From assembly GCA_016711045.1 (NCBI GenBank), contig JADJTT010000008.1, positions 248,001 to 312,000 of the forward strand: DNA of 64,000 nt, written 5' to 3'. Shown piece after piece: positions 17,961-26,297 of the stretch. Source of the DNA: Saprospirales bacterium (lineage in GTDB: Bacteria; Bacteroidota; Bacteroidia; Chitinophagales; Saprospiraceae). Each line of letters starts with the position of its first letter. The first letter of the stretch is position 1. A program made the position numbers and the translations under genes. A model generated the notes under the pieces. That model had not been told where the DNA came from, searched no databases, and saw only the letters and a list, made by a program, of their open reading frames with translations.

Positions 17961-19082
17961 ATGACCCAATTTCGCATCCTGATCTTCTTCCTGGCAGGCA
18001 GCCTTTGGCTGGTCGCTTGTGTAGACGATGAAATGCCTGTCCTGAAAGGCGATTTGGAGTACATTGCGTACAGTCCGCAATCCTATGATCTGGTTATTCC
18101 GGAGGGATTTCCGCCTATGACCGTTCCGGCCGACAATCCGTTGACCGTCGACGGTGTGCAGTTAGGGCGGTTTTTGTTTTACGATCCGATCTTATCGAAA
18201 GACAGTTCGATGGCGTGTTTTTCCTGTCACTTGCCCCAGGGCGGTTTTACCGATAACCTTCCGGTGAGTCCGGGAGTGGAGGGGCTCCTCGGCAAGCGAA
18301 GCGCGATGTCGCTGGAAAATGTGGCTTTTTACAACAACGGGTTATTTTGGGATGGGCGCTCGGCTACGCTCGAAGCGCAAGCGCTTTTGCCCGTGGAAGA
18401 CCATCTGGAACTCAATATCCCCTGGGAAACGGTGGAGGCGCGCCTTCGACGGCATCCCGACTACCCGGCGATGTTTCGCAAAGCTTTTGGGATCAGCGAT
18501 TCACAGGAGATTACCCGGGATTTGGCGGCGAAGGCCATCGCCCAATTCGAACGCATCCTGATCAGCAGCGGCAATTCCAAGTTTGACCGCAAGTTCCTCA
18601 AAAAGGAGATCGGGGTGGATTTTTCGGAGGCAGAGTACAATGGATTTGACATGTTTTTCGACATTGAAGGATCGCCGATGCCGGACGCACAATGCTTTCA
18701 TTGCCATAACATGCCCTTATTTACCACCAACGAATACTTCAACAACGGACTGCAGGAAGCGGCGACCCTCAACGATTTTCCCGATCCGGGCAGGGGCGGC
18801 ATCACCGGGAAGCTGATCGATAACGGCAAAATGCGGACGCCCAGTTTGCGAAATGTCATGCGGACGGCGCCCTATATGCACGACGGCCGCTTTGCGACCA
18901 TTGAAGAAGTGGTGGATTTCTACAACGAAGGCATCCACTTTGCCAACAACCTGGACGAAAACCTGCTGCCGCCGATGGGACTGACGCCCCAGATGAAAGC
19001 CGACCTGATCGCGTTTTTACATACCCTAACCGATACCACTTTTATTAACAACCCGGCATTTAGTAATCCATTCGAACCGTGA
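17961..19082 (+). CDS. Di-haem cytochrome c peroxidase/MbnH-like lipoprotein 1
   Basis: A 373-residue exported protein with lipobox LWLVAC. Two c-type haem sites are present: CFSCH, followed by LPQGGFTDN, and CFHCH, followed by NMPLFTTNEYFNNG. It also has the LFWDGRSATLEAQA and PSLRNVMRTAPYMHDGRF motifs of the bacterial CcpA/MauG/MbnH family. Members reduce peroxide or use a high-valent di-haem state to oxidise protein Trp or Tyr. An ATG at 17946 would add five residues; 17961 is preferred because the signal peptide then starts MTQFR. Next to MbnP-like genes, Trp oxidation is the attractive role, but plain peroxidase activity cannot be excluded. Confidence 0.9.
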   Translation: MTQFRILIFFLAGSLWLVACVDDEMPVLKGDLEYIAYSPQSYDLVIPEGFPPMTVPADNPLTVDGVQLGRFLFYDPILSKDSSMACFSCHLPQGGFTDNLPVSPGVEGLLGKRSAMSLENVAFYNNGLFWDGRSATLEAQALLPVEDHLELNIPWETVEARLRRHPDYPAMFRKAFGISDSQEITRDLAAKAIAQFERILISSGNSKFDRKFLKKEIGVDFSEAEYNGFDMFFDIEGSPMPDAQCFHCHNMPLFTTNEYFNNGLQEAATLNDFPDPGRGGITGKLIDNGKMRTPSLRNVMRTAPYMHDGRFATIEEVVDFYNEGIHFANNLDENLLPPMGLTPQMKADLIAFLHTLTDTTFINNPAFSNPFEP

Positions 19083-20185
19083 TCCGGAAACTATTTCTAT
19101 TTTTCATACCCATATTCGTGCTCGGAGCCTGTAAAAAGGACCCGTTGGGCAATCTGGAAGCTATTTCATACGCCCCACAGGCATTCACCATGCCCGAGAT
19201 GCCTTATTTTTTTCAGAAAATGGAAATACCCGCCGATAATCCGATGACGGTCGATGGGGTGGCATTGGGGCGATTCCTGTTTTACGATCCCATTCTTTCC
19301 GCAGATAGCACTATTGCCTGTGCGTCCTGCCACCGCCAGGAAACCGCTTTTTCCAATAACCTCAAAGTAGCCGTCGGGATAGAGGGCAGAGTGGGCACGC
19401 GTAATGTACCTTCCCTGGCCAACGTGGGGTTCAATACAAAGGGTCTTTTGTGGGATGGGCGCGTAAAAGCACTCGAAGAAGTGGCGCTGCGCACCATTGC
19501 GGATCCATTAGAGATGGATTTTTCGGTGCAAGGGGTCGTGGAAAGACTTCAGGCGCACCCCGATTACCCGGAACGCTTTCGGAAGGCTTTCGGGATTAAA
19601 GACACGGAAGACATTTCGGGCGAGTTCCTGGGCAAGGCTATTGCCCAGTTCTTGCGTACTCTGGTGAGCTACAACTCCAAATACGACTACGCCAACTGGG
19701 ACCGGGGCGCCGAGACGAAATTTTTTTCCGAATCCGAACTGCGCGGCAAACTCCTTTTTACCACCGAACCCGCTATCAACCCCTACGATCCGCACCCGGG
19801 GTGCAGCCATTGCCACAACAACACCGCACTGGTCACCACCAACGAATTCCTCAACAACGGACTGGATCCCGCCATGGAGCCCGGCGATTTCCCCGATCCG
19901 GGACTCGGAGGTATCACCCTGCGCCCGATCGACTATGGACGATTCAAGGCCCCCACCTTGCGAAATATCGAACTGACCGCCCCTTATATGCACGACGGCC
20001 GCTTCCAAACCCTCGAACAAGTGTTAGAGCATTACAGTAGCGGAGGGCACTTCAGCTACAACGTAGACGTCAATATTATTGCCTTCCCCATGTCCGAACA
20101 GGACAAACAAGACCTCCTTGCGTTCTTAAAAAGCATGACGGATGAAAAATTTTTGCAAGAAAATGCGTTTGGAAATCCTTTTTAG
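19079..20185 (+). CDS. Di-haem cytochrome c peroxidase/MbnH-like lipoprotein 2
   Basis: A 368-residue paralogue of the preceding gene. It starts with GTG inside the previous stop (GTGA overlap), which implies coupled translation. The N-terminus ends in FVLGAC, a lipobox. Haem sites are CASCH (HRQETAFSNN) and CSHCH (NNTALVTTNEFLNNG). LLWDGRVKALEEVA and PTLRNIELTAPYMHDGRF are conserved. Having two di-haem enzymes and two MbnP-like proteins suggests matched pairs or a hetero-complex; the sequence does not show which pairs with which. Confidence 0.9.
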   Translation: MIRKLFLFFIPIFVLGACKKDPLGNLEAISYAPQAFTMPEMPYFFQKMEIPADNPMTVDGVALGRFLFYDPILSADSTIACASCHRQETAFSNNLKVAVGIEGRVGTRNVPSLANVGFNTKGLLWDGRVKALEEVALRTIADPLEMDFSVQGVVERLQAHPDYPERFRKAFGIKDTEDISGEFLGKAIAQFLRTLVSYNSKYDYANWDRGAETKFFSESELRGKLLFTTEPAINPYDPHPGCSHCHNNTALVTTNEFLNNGLDPAMEPGDFPDPGLGGITLRPIDYGRFKAPTLRNIELTAPYMHDGRFQTLEQVLEHYSSGGHFSYNVDVNIIAFPMSEQDKQDLLAFLKSMTDEKFLQENAFGNPF

Positions 20186-20212
20186 AGGGGTGTTTTTTTC
20201 ACAAATTGGTTT

Positions 20213-20299
20213 AAATGGTGAAGAGTGAAGTGGTTCAAAATGCCATTGGAACTATAAGCATTGACTACTTCACTCTTCACCCTTCACTCTTCACCATTT
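20213..20299 (+). terminator. 17-bp inverted repeat after the peroxidase genes
   Basis: AAATGGTGAAGAGTGAA at 20213-20229 is the exact complement of 20283-20299. The arms are built from GTGAAGAGTGAAG words and are separated by about 53 bases. It lies 28 bases after the peroxidase stop and may end the transcript. Confidence 0.55.
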
Positions 20300-20326
20300 T
20301 ATTTTCACAATTCCCTAAAAGTGTCG

Positions 20327-20357
20327 TTGTTCTTAGGAGGTCGGTATTGCATCTTTG
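20327..20357 (+). promoter_or_regulatory. Bacteroidota-type promoter for the zinc-ribbon gene
   Basis: TTG at 20327-20329, a 20-base spacer, and CATCTTTG at 20350-20357 (7 of 8 to TAnnTTTG) followed by TATCGTC. It would give a leader of about 230 bases before the ATG at 20598. Confidence 0.5.
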
Positions 20358-20401
20358 TATCGTCAAGCTTATGCCGATAGATACTTCGGCCTTCAAGTTG
20401 G

Positions 20402-20583
20402 ATATGTTCATGGGATTATAGATTGTAAATAGCAGAGCTCTCAAAATCGGGAGATCTGCTATTTGCAAGTTTTGCCGGAAAACATCCCGTACCGGCCACC
20501 AAAATGTAAGCTCTTTTCGTTCGAATATGTTCATGGGATTATTCGTTGAAAGCCGTGCCAAAAGTCACGGCTTTCTGCTTTTT
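20402..20583 (+). other. Structured leader with 18-bp direct repeats and two hairpins
   Basis: ATATGTTCATGGGATTAT occurs at 20402-20419 and again at 20525-20542. Between them is a hairpin whose arms are AAATAGCAGA and TCTGCTATTT. After the second copy comes a stem AAAGCCGTG/CACGGCTTT (20549-20574) followed by CTGCTTTTT, which looks like a rho-independent terminator 20 bases before the zinc-ribbon start. This could be an attenuated leader, or a small transcribed element unrelated to the gene. Confidence 0.5.
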
Positions 20584-20597
20584 AGGCCAGTTCCTTC

Positions 20598-21416
20598 ATG
20601 AAAAACTGCACCAACTGCCATACGCCTTTGACGGACTCCGCCCGCTTCTGCCACCAATGTGGGGCTCGGGTGGAAGTGTTATCCGGTGGTTTTGTACCGC
20701 CCGGACCGGAGGAAATTGCGGCACACTTTTTTGCGTTGCTGCGTCACCAGGTGAGCGAAGAGCAGGATCCGGAGTTGCAAGACCCCTATTTACAGCGGTT
20801 TCGCGAGTCGGATTTTGGGCGCATTTTTGATATCCGGGTGGAGCAATTAGCAGTGGCAGTCAAAGACCTCGCCGACCACCATCCGTCCCCGCGGGAAGCT
20901 ATCGCCGCATTTTTGGATGACGCGCTGGCAGACCTGAGCGATTTTTTTATCATCAACTACTGCAGAGACCTTCATGTAACGCCCATTCCGGAAGCCGTCT
21001 TAAAATACCAGCAGATGAGCCCGGACCAGATCGACCTTTTCGAACTGGTTATGGACTACCTCCAATTTTCCACTGAACCCGAAACCGTTTACACCAACCT
21101 GCTCGACATGCCGGTAGACAAATTGCGCAATGCGAGCAAGGCTTTTCTGTTTCCGGAAAAACAAGAGCGCATCTATTTTATCTGCGACCTGTCGCTGCTG
21201 GGTAGTTGCAAAGAAGGATTTGCCCTGACCAATAAGGCCTTGTATTGGAGGGCTCCGCTGGAAAAAGCCCGCAAAGTGCTCTATGCCGACCTGGACCAAA
21301 TCGTGCGGGAAAAAGATTGGCTCCGCATCAATGGATTGTTCTTCAATGCCAGCAGAACCCTGAATGTCAGGTTGATGAAATTATTGAGGAAAGTGGAAAA
21401 GCGAAACAGGCGGTAA
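20598..21416 (+). CDS. Zinc-ribbon protein with C-terminal PH-like region
   Basis: A 272-residue cytoplasmic protein. Residues 1-27 form a zinc ribbon with two CxxC knuckles (CTNC and CHQC). The middle part is helical and acidic without a recognised domain. The last 80 residues (EGFALTNKALYWRAPLEKARKVLYADLDQIV) resemble bacterial PH-like domains that sense or bind through a beta-barrel. No enzymatic motif is seen. It is flanked by an unusual leader upstream and the FG-GAP protein downstream. The role is unknown. Confidence 0.75.
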   Translation: MKNCTNCHTPLTDSARFCHQCGARVEVLSGGFVPPGPEEIAAHFFALLRHQVSEEQDPELQDPYLQRFRESDFGRIFDIRVEQLAVAVKDLADHHPSPREAIAAFLDDALADLSDFFIINYCRDLHVTPIPEAVLKYQQMSPDQIDLFELVMDYLQFSTEPETVYTNLLDMPVDKLRNASKAFLFPEKQERIYFICDLSLLGSCKEGFALTNKALYWRAPLEKARKVLYADLDQIVREKDWLRINGLFFNASRTLNVRLMKLLRKVEKRNRR

Positions 21417-21510
21417 GGCGTTATTAAAAGGAGGTGAATATCTTGGGGTCGAATCCACGAAACAACGAATTCATCATTTGGACCACATGCTCCTATCTCA
21501 ATCAATATTC

Positions 21511-22236
21511 ATGAAAACGAATAGTATCCTTTGCCTGGCATTATGCCTTGGCTGGACAACTCTCTCCATCTATGCACAGCCTGGATTTGAACGGCTTTCG
21601 TTCCCTGCCGGTGTCGATGGGAATCCTATTGCAAACCCCTTTACCGGGGGCCTGAATAACCCCCAACCTTCGAAGGTGGACCTCAATAATGACGGGGTGG
21701 AAGACCTGTTCGTTTTCGACCGGTATGGAAATATCCCGCTGACCTTTCTTTACACCGGACAAGCGGGAGAAGTCGATTATACGTACGCCCCCGAATACGC
21801 CGCCAACTTCCCGCCGCTGGCCAACTGGGTGTTGTTACGGGATTACAACAACGATGGCATCCAGGATATTTTTGCCCACTTTCCGACGCCCATTCAGGGA
21901 ATACAGGTATTTCGAGGCTATTATGATACGGATGATAAGATTGCGTTCGAGCCGTTCAATTTTTGTTGTGAGGACTATAATATTATGTATTACACCCTGG
22001 CCAATGGCACCACTACCCAGGTTTATGTCAGCCCCACCGATTATCCGGTACTGGACGATGTAGATGGAGACGGGGACCTGGATGTGCTTACCTTCAGCAT
22101 TGGCGGAGGGTATGTAGAGTATTTCCAAAACCGGTCGGTAGAAATGGGGTATGGCCTCGACAGCTTGAAATTCAAAAGGGGGATCCATGTTGGGGCAAAT
22201 TTTATGAAGCCTCCTTTTCAGAAGAGATTGTGCTGA
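21511..22236 (+). CDS. FG-GAP/VCBS repeat exported protein, N-terminal fragment
   Basis: The signal peptide (MKTNSILCLALCLGWTTLSIYAQ) is followed by calcium-binding-type repeats: KVDLNNDGVEDLFVFD, LRDYNNDGIQDIFAHF and LDDVDGDGDLDVLTF. An ATG 11 codons upstream is rejected because it would place MDHMLLSQSIF before the signal peptide. The frame is lost at the G-run 22178-22182; with one more G the sequence continues GDPCWGKFYEASFSEEIVLSTNPN into the next fragment. Both parts are one gene of about 757 codons. Confidence 0.8.
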   Translation: MKTNSILCLALCLGWTTLSIYAQPGFERLSFPAGVDGNPIANPFTGGLNNPQPSKVDLNNDGVEDLFVFDRYGNIPLTFLYTGQAGEVDYTYAPEYAANFPPLANWVLLRDYNNDGIQDIFAHFPTPIQGIQVFRGYYDTDDKIAFEPFNFCCEDYNIMYYTLANGTTTQVYVSPTDYPVLDDVDGDGDLDVLTFSIGGGYVEYFQNRSVEMGYGLDSLKFKRGIHVGANFMKPPFQKRLC

Positions 22237-23780
22237 GCACGAACCCTAATATGTGTGCCACCGGCTTTACGGGCGGCCCTGTACTCGATACCCGGCACCC
22301 GGGTTCTACGTTAGTCACCTTCGATGCCGACAACGATGGCGACCTGGAGATCGTGCTGGGGGATGTCAATTTTGCCAAGGTCAACTACCTGCACAATGGC
22401 GGTACGCCGCAAAATGCCTTTATGACCGGGCAGGATTCCTCCTTCCCGAGCTATGATTTTCCGGTGGAGATTCCCATATTCCCGGTGCCCTTCTACTTTG
22501 ACCTGGATAATGACGGAAAGAATGATTTCCTGGCGGCGCCGAATCAGTTGGGAGGCACGCCCAACTATGACGTTTTGTGGTATTACCGCAATGTAAATAC
22601 GGCGGCGATGCCCGTTTTTGAATTGGTGCAAAAGAATGCGCTGGTGGATGAGATGCTCGACTTCGGCGCCGGTAGCCACCCTGCATTTGTGGATATCAAC
22701 GCGGATGGGTTGATGGACATCCTGGTGGGTACCGATGGGTATTACGACGAGAGTTTTTCCAGTAACCGCGATCCGCGACTCGTCTTGCTCCTGAATACCG
22801 GCTCTGCCACAGAGCCGGTGTTTGAAGTAGCGGATGATGATTTTCTGGGAATGAGTCAATACGGCAATGAAACCTGGAACTTTGCGCCCGTTGCCGGTGA
22901 TCTGGACAAGGACGGCGATGCAGACCTGCTGATCGGCGAACAGGATGGCCGACTTTTCTTTGCTAAAAACCTCGCCGGGGCTGGCAATCCAGCTATTTTC
23001 GACGCCCCTGTACTCAGCTGGATGGGCATCGATGTAGGGCTCAACAGCCATCCGGCTATTGCCGACCTCAACCGCGACGGTCTGCCGGACCTGGTGATCG
23101 GGGAACGCAACGGCAATTTCAATTATTTTCAAAATAACGGGACGGCTTCTGAGCCCAATTTCAACAGCGATGTGACGCAGGCGCCCAACAATCAGATCCT
23201 GGGTCTGGTGTCGACCGAATTGCCATCCGATCTTTCCGCCGGCAATAGTGCACCCTGTATACTCGATTATGGCGATTCGTTTATTTTGATGGCAGGCACC
23301 CAGGCTGGTCCGGTCCAACTCTATACCGATATCGAAAATAACCTGGACGGCGCCTTTACCCTGGCCGATCCCAATTATGGAAACTGGAAAGAAGGCAAGC
23401 GCAGCACCGTTGCTTTTGCCGACCTCAACGGCGATGGATATTACGAAATGCTCGAGGGCAATTACCGGGGTGGACTCAGCATTTTCTCCACCCCGCTGGA
23501 TGCGGCAGAGCCTTCATCCGTGTTTGCAAGACCCTCCATTCAGCCCGGTCGGATCTATCCCAACCCGGCCCGCGACAAGATCACCCTCGAATGGCCCGGC
23601 GATGGGGTAGGGACCGTGGAAGTGCAACTGTACAATGCCCTGGGCCAGTTGATCCGGACGGACATCGCTTCGGGAACTCAATGGTCCCTGTCGGTTGTTG
23701 ATCTACAACCCGGCCTTTATGCCTTTGAGATTCTGAACAGCCAGGGTCAGCGGGCGGTGGTGAAGTGGGTAAAACATTAA
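22230..23780 (+). CDS. FG-GAP/VCBS repeat protein, C-terminal fragment with T9SS sorting domain
   Basis: This piece continues the gene above; the GTG at 22230 is not a real start. It contains about six further FG-GAP/VCBS motifs (DADNDGDLEIVLGD, DLDNDGKNDFLAA, DINADGLMDILVG, DLDKDGDADLLIGE, DLNRDGLPDLVIGE, DLNGDGYYEMLEG), which form a beta-propeller with Ca sites. The last 80 residues (GRIYPNPARDKITLEW...YNALGQLIR...LQPGLYAFEI...VVKWVKH) are a type A T9SS C-terminal sorting domain. The protein should be exported through the outer membrane and attached to the surface or released. Its ligand is unknown. Confidence 0.88.
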   Translation: MLSTNPNMCATGFTGGPVLDTRHPGSTLVTFDADNDGDLEIVLGDVNFAKVNYLHNGGTPQNAFMTGQDSSFPSYDFPVEIPIFPVPFYFDLDNDGKNDFLAAPNQLGGTPNYDVLWYYRNVNTAAMPVFELVQKNALVDEMLDFGAGSHPAFVDINADGLMDILVGTDGYYDESFSSNRDPRLVLLLNTGSATEPVFEVADDDFLGMSQYGNETWNFAPVAGDLDKDGDADLLIGEQDGRLFFAKNLAGAGNPAIFDAPVLSWMGIDVGLNSHPAIADLNRDGLPDLVIGERNGNFNYFQNNGTASEPNFNSDVTQAPNNQILGLVSTELPSDLSAGNSAPCILDYGDSFILMAGTQAGPVQLYTDIENNLDGAFTLADPNYGNWKEGKRSTVAFADLNGDGYYEMLEGNYRGGLSIFSTPLDAAEPSSVFARPSIQPGRIYPNPARDKITLEWPGDGVGTVEVQLYNALGQLIRTDIASGTQWSLSVVDLQPGLYAFEILNSQGQRAVVKWVKH

Positions 23781-23854
23781 GGAAAAAAGAGGGATTAACC
23801 CTGGCGGATTTCCTCCTGTTTTTGTAAATTACGAAGCGGAAAATCTTTTGATCT

Positions 23855-24460
23855 ATGACTTATCCTTCGACCAAACCGGTAACCAAACTATCAGACCTCG
23901 ATCCGGAGGGTAGCTACACCTATGCCGACTACCTCCTTTGGAAATTTAAGGAGCGGGTGGAGCTCATTCACGGGCGGTTGTTTAAGATGACCCCGGCGCC
24001 GAATACGGAACATCAACGGATCTCAAGTCAAATAAGTCGGGTGTTTCTAAATTTTTTTTACAAGAAGACCTGCCAAGTTTTTGTAGCTCCTTTCGACGTG
24101 CGTCTTCCTGTTGGCCGCAAAAAAGGGGAGGATAGCACAGTCGTGCAACCCGACTTGTGTGTGATCTGCGAGGAAAGTAAATTGGATGAGCGTGGCTGTA
24201 AGGGTGCTCCCGACCTGATGGTAGAAATCCTTTCTCCCGGAAATAGCCACAAGGAAATGCGGGAGAAATTTCAGGTATACGAGGAAGCTGGTGTGCGTGA
24301 GTATTGGCTGGTCAACTCCGCCGAAAGATTGGTCTTGATCTATATCCTCAACGAACAAGGCGTGTTCATCGGCCTCGCCCCCGTCACCGAAGAAGTCCCG
24401 CTCCGCTCCCACATTTTTCCGGAACTGGAAATCAACCTGAAAGAGGTATTTAACCAGTGA
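23855..24460 (+). CDS. Uma2 family (DUF820) putative nuclease
   Basis: A 201-residue protein of the PD-(D/E)xK-fold Uma2 family. Visible core residues are VVQPDLCVIC (Asp), PDLMVEILSPGNS (Glu) and KEMREKFQVYEEAGVREYWLV, which matches the usual nuclease core. Members are abundant in cyanobacteria and Bacteroidota, and most have no known target. It is monocistronic, ending at a bidirectional palindrome shared with the converging ABC operon. Family confidence is high, activity only inferred. Confidence 0.88.
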   Translation: MTYPSTKPVTKLSDLDPEGSYTYADYLLWKFKERVELIHGRLFKMTPAPNTEHQRISSQISRVFLNFFYKKTCQVFVAPFDVRLPVGRKKGEDSTVVQPDLCVICEESKLDERGCKGAPDLMVEILSPGNSHKEMREKFQVYEEAGVREYWLVNSAERLVLIYILNEQGVFIGLAPVTEEVPLRSHIFPELEINLKEVFNQ

Positions 24461-24499
24461 CCAGTGACCGCCCCGATAACTATCGGGGACCAGTCACAA
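24453..24499. terminator. Bidirectional hairpin between convergent genes
   Basis: CCCCGATAACTATCGGGG (24471-24488) forms the inner stem, flanked by CCAGTGACCAGTGAC and GGACCAGTCAC words. It lies between the converging Uma2 gene and ABC permease gene and overlaps the end of both, so it is a good candidate for a shared terminator. The core is the second copy of the palindrome seen at 13797. Confidence 0.65.
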
Positions 24500-25300
24500 A
24501 TCCCTCCTTGTAATCAACAAATACGTCGCCACCAAAAACAAGGCGATGTAGATCACCGAGGTGATCATTGCCTGCTGAGGGCTCAGAAAAAACTGGAACC
24601 CAAATTCTTTTTCAAACCCCTTGGTCATTTCCGAGAACGGCACCGGCGCCAGGTCTTCAAACGCATTCATCGGGTAGTAATGCATGCTTTGGTGTTTGAA
24701 CAGGTTTTGATGTACGCCCCATCGTAAGATCGGTTCGATGAACAAGGCATAGGAAAAGTAGGAGAACAGGGCGAATCCCGTGCGCCGGATCCAGACGCCC
24801 AGCAGCAGCCCTACACTCATATATCCCATGCACATCACAAAAAACCTCGGTATGTAGTCGATATGCTTCATGATGACTGAGGTGTAAAGCGCATCGGAAT
24901 GGATGACACCCAATACCATAGCCACCAATCCATAATATAAGGTGGCAGCCAGCGACACGGCGGTCATGAAATAGACCTTGCTCCAAAACATATCGGCCCG
25001 GGTCAATCCCGTAATAACGTTCTGCCGAAAGGTCCGGCTGCTGAATTCCTGGGTGATAAACAAGACGGAAAGGAATCCTAACAACAAGAATGTCAGCCAG
25101 TTGCCCACATAACCCAGGTAGATGAACACATCGGGGAAACGAAAAAAGGTGTCGGAGGTATTGATGGGCGGCGGCCATTGCTGAATGGATTTCGCAATCA
25201 GCAGGGAACAGGGCAACAGGATAAAGTACAAAGCCCCCAACATGAGGAAAGACCGATTCTTGCGCTGTTTAAGCCATTCGAGTTGAAGCAGGTAGAACAT
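24494..25300 (-). CDS. ABC transporter permease
   Basis: A 268-residue inner-membrane protein with six hydrophobic segments, starting MFYLLQLEWLKQRKNRSF, a typical start of ABC-2-like permeases of the ABC-2/NatB type. It begins 14 bases after the stop of the ATPase gene upstream, so the two form one exporter. It is the last gene of the long minus-strand operon. The substrate cannot be told; such two-gene exporters often handle lipids, peptides or sodium. Confidence 0.8.
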   Translation of the reverse strand: MFYLLQLEWLKQRKNRSFLMLGALYFILLPCSLLIAKSIQQWPPPINTSDTFFRFPDVFIYLGYVGNWLTFLLLGFLSVLFITQEFSSRTFRQNVITGLTRADMFWSKVYFMTAVSLAATLYYGLVAMVLGVIHSDALYTSVIMKHIDYIPRFFVMCMGYMSVGLLLGVWIRRTGFALFSYFSYALFIEPILRWGVHQNLFKHQSMHYYPMNAFEDLAPVPFSEMTKGFEKEFGFQFFLSPQQAMITSVIYIALFLVATYLLITRRDL

Positions 25301-25314
25301 AACAGGGAGGGGTT

Positions 25315-26211
25315 TTATACGAGGTCTTCCTTTGTGATTTCCAGAAATTCCGATTCCAGGCTTTTGCTGCGGCTGACCAGATGGGTCAGCAAAATACCTT
25401 GTTGAAAAGCGAGTTGATTGAGGGTCGCCGCCTGAAAATCGGGCTGGGTCGTGACGAGCAGGAACCGGTCTTTTTCAGTTACCGATTTTAATTCGGGGAT
25501 ATTCGCCAACAGTGCTTTCAGTTTATTCCGCTCGGTAGCTTCCACTTCGATCCACTGCTCATCGCTCAGGATCGCGCCGACCTGCCCCGTGGCCAACAAG
25601 CGGCCCTTTTTGAGGATGGCCACATGGGTACAGATCTTTTCCACCTCGTCGAGGATATGGCTGGCCATGAGAATGGTCTTCCCCCGGTTGGCAATCTCCA
25701 AAATAGTTTCCCGTACCTCTGCAATACCCTGTGGATCGAGGCCATTGGTCGGCTCGTCAAAAATGAGTACATCCGGGTCGCCTAGCATGGCCGAGGCAAT
25801 CGCCAGGCGTTGTTTCATCCCGAAGGAATACGTGCGGAAAAGGTCGTGTTCCCGGCCCTTGAGGTTGACGAGTTCCAATATGCCGTCGAAATCGGGGTCT
25901 TTCAATTTGCGCACATGTGCGACGATCTTCAGGTTATCCAACGCACTCAGGTAAGGATAGAAATTGGGTGTCTCCAGCAGTGCGCCGATATGGCGCCGGG
26001 GATTATTCCCAAAACGGCCTTCAAACCAGTCATAGGTCCCCGAGTCGGGAAAAATAATATTCAGGATCATGCCTAGAGTCGTGGTTTTTCCACTTCCATT
26101 GGGGCCGAGGATGCCAAAAATATTGCCCTCCTCTACGGTCAGAGAAAGGCCGTCCACCGCATGGATGCGGCCGTAGTGCTTGGAGAGCTGGTTGATGGAG
26201 AGAATAGTCAT
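25315..26211 (-). CDS. ABC transporter ATP-binding protein
   Basis: A 298-residue ATPase with Walker A GPNGSGKTT, a degenerate signature YSFGMKQRL, Walker B VLIFDEPTNGLD and the switch His in MASHILDEV. The C-terminal 80 residues are the variable extension usual for this class (CcmA/NatA-like). The ATG at 26209-26211 is chosen over one four codons upstream because MTILSINQLSKHYG is the normal family start. It pairs with the downstream permease. An 85-base spacer with a word hairpin separates it from the next permease upstream. Confidence 0.92.
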   Translation of the reverse strand: MTILSINQLSKHYGRIHAVDGLSLTVEEGNIFGILGPNGSGKTTTLGMILNIIFPDSGTYDWFEGRFGNNPRRHIGALLETPNFYPYLSALDNLKIVAHVRKLKDPDFDGILELVNLKGREHDLFRTYSFGMKQRLAIASAMLGDPDVLIFDEPTNGLDPQGIAEVRETILEIANRGKTILMASHILDEVEKICTHVAILKKGRLLATGQVGAILSDEQWIEVEATERNKLKALLANIPELKSVTEKDRFLLVTTQPDFQAATLNQLAFQQGILLTHLVSRSKSLESEFLEITKEDLV

Positions 26212-26213
26212 GT

Positions 26214-26297
26214 TAGTTTTCAATGTTCAGTTTTCAATTTTCAGTGGTAAAATAACAAAAACTGAACACTGAAGATTGAAAACTGAACACTGAAAGT
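26214..26297 (-). repeat. ACTGAAAATTGA word hairpin
   Basis: The spacer has TTTTCAATGTTCAG and TTTTCAATTTTCAGTG words, then a short loop, then CACTGAAGATTGAAAACTGA words, making a long imperfect inverted repeat. A sister hairpin made of the same words lies at 27420-27537. Confidence 0.65.

Noticed and set aside
20213..20299. Inverted repeat considered as an insertion-sequence end pair
   Set aside because: The arms enclose only 53 bases, no transposase fits, and other spacers have the same word design.
20277..20561. Minus-strand frame of 94 codons in the zinc-ribbon leader
   Set aside because: Its repeated PMNI motif comes from the 18-base direct repeats and it crosses two hairpins; no family features.
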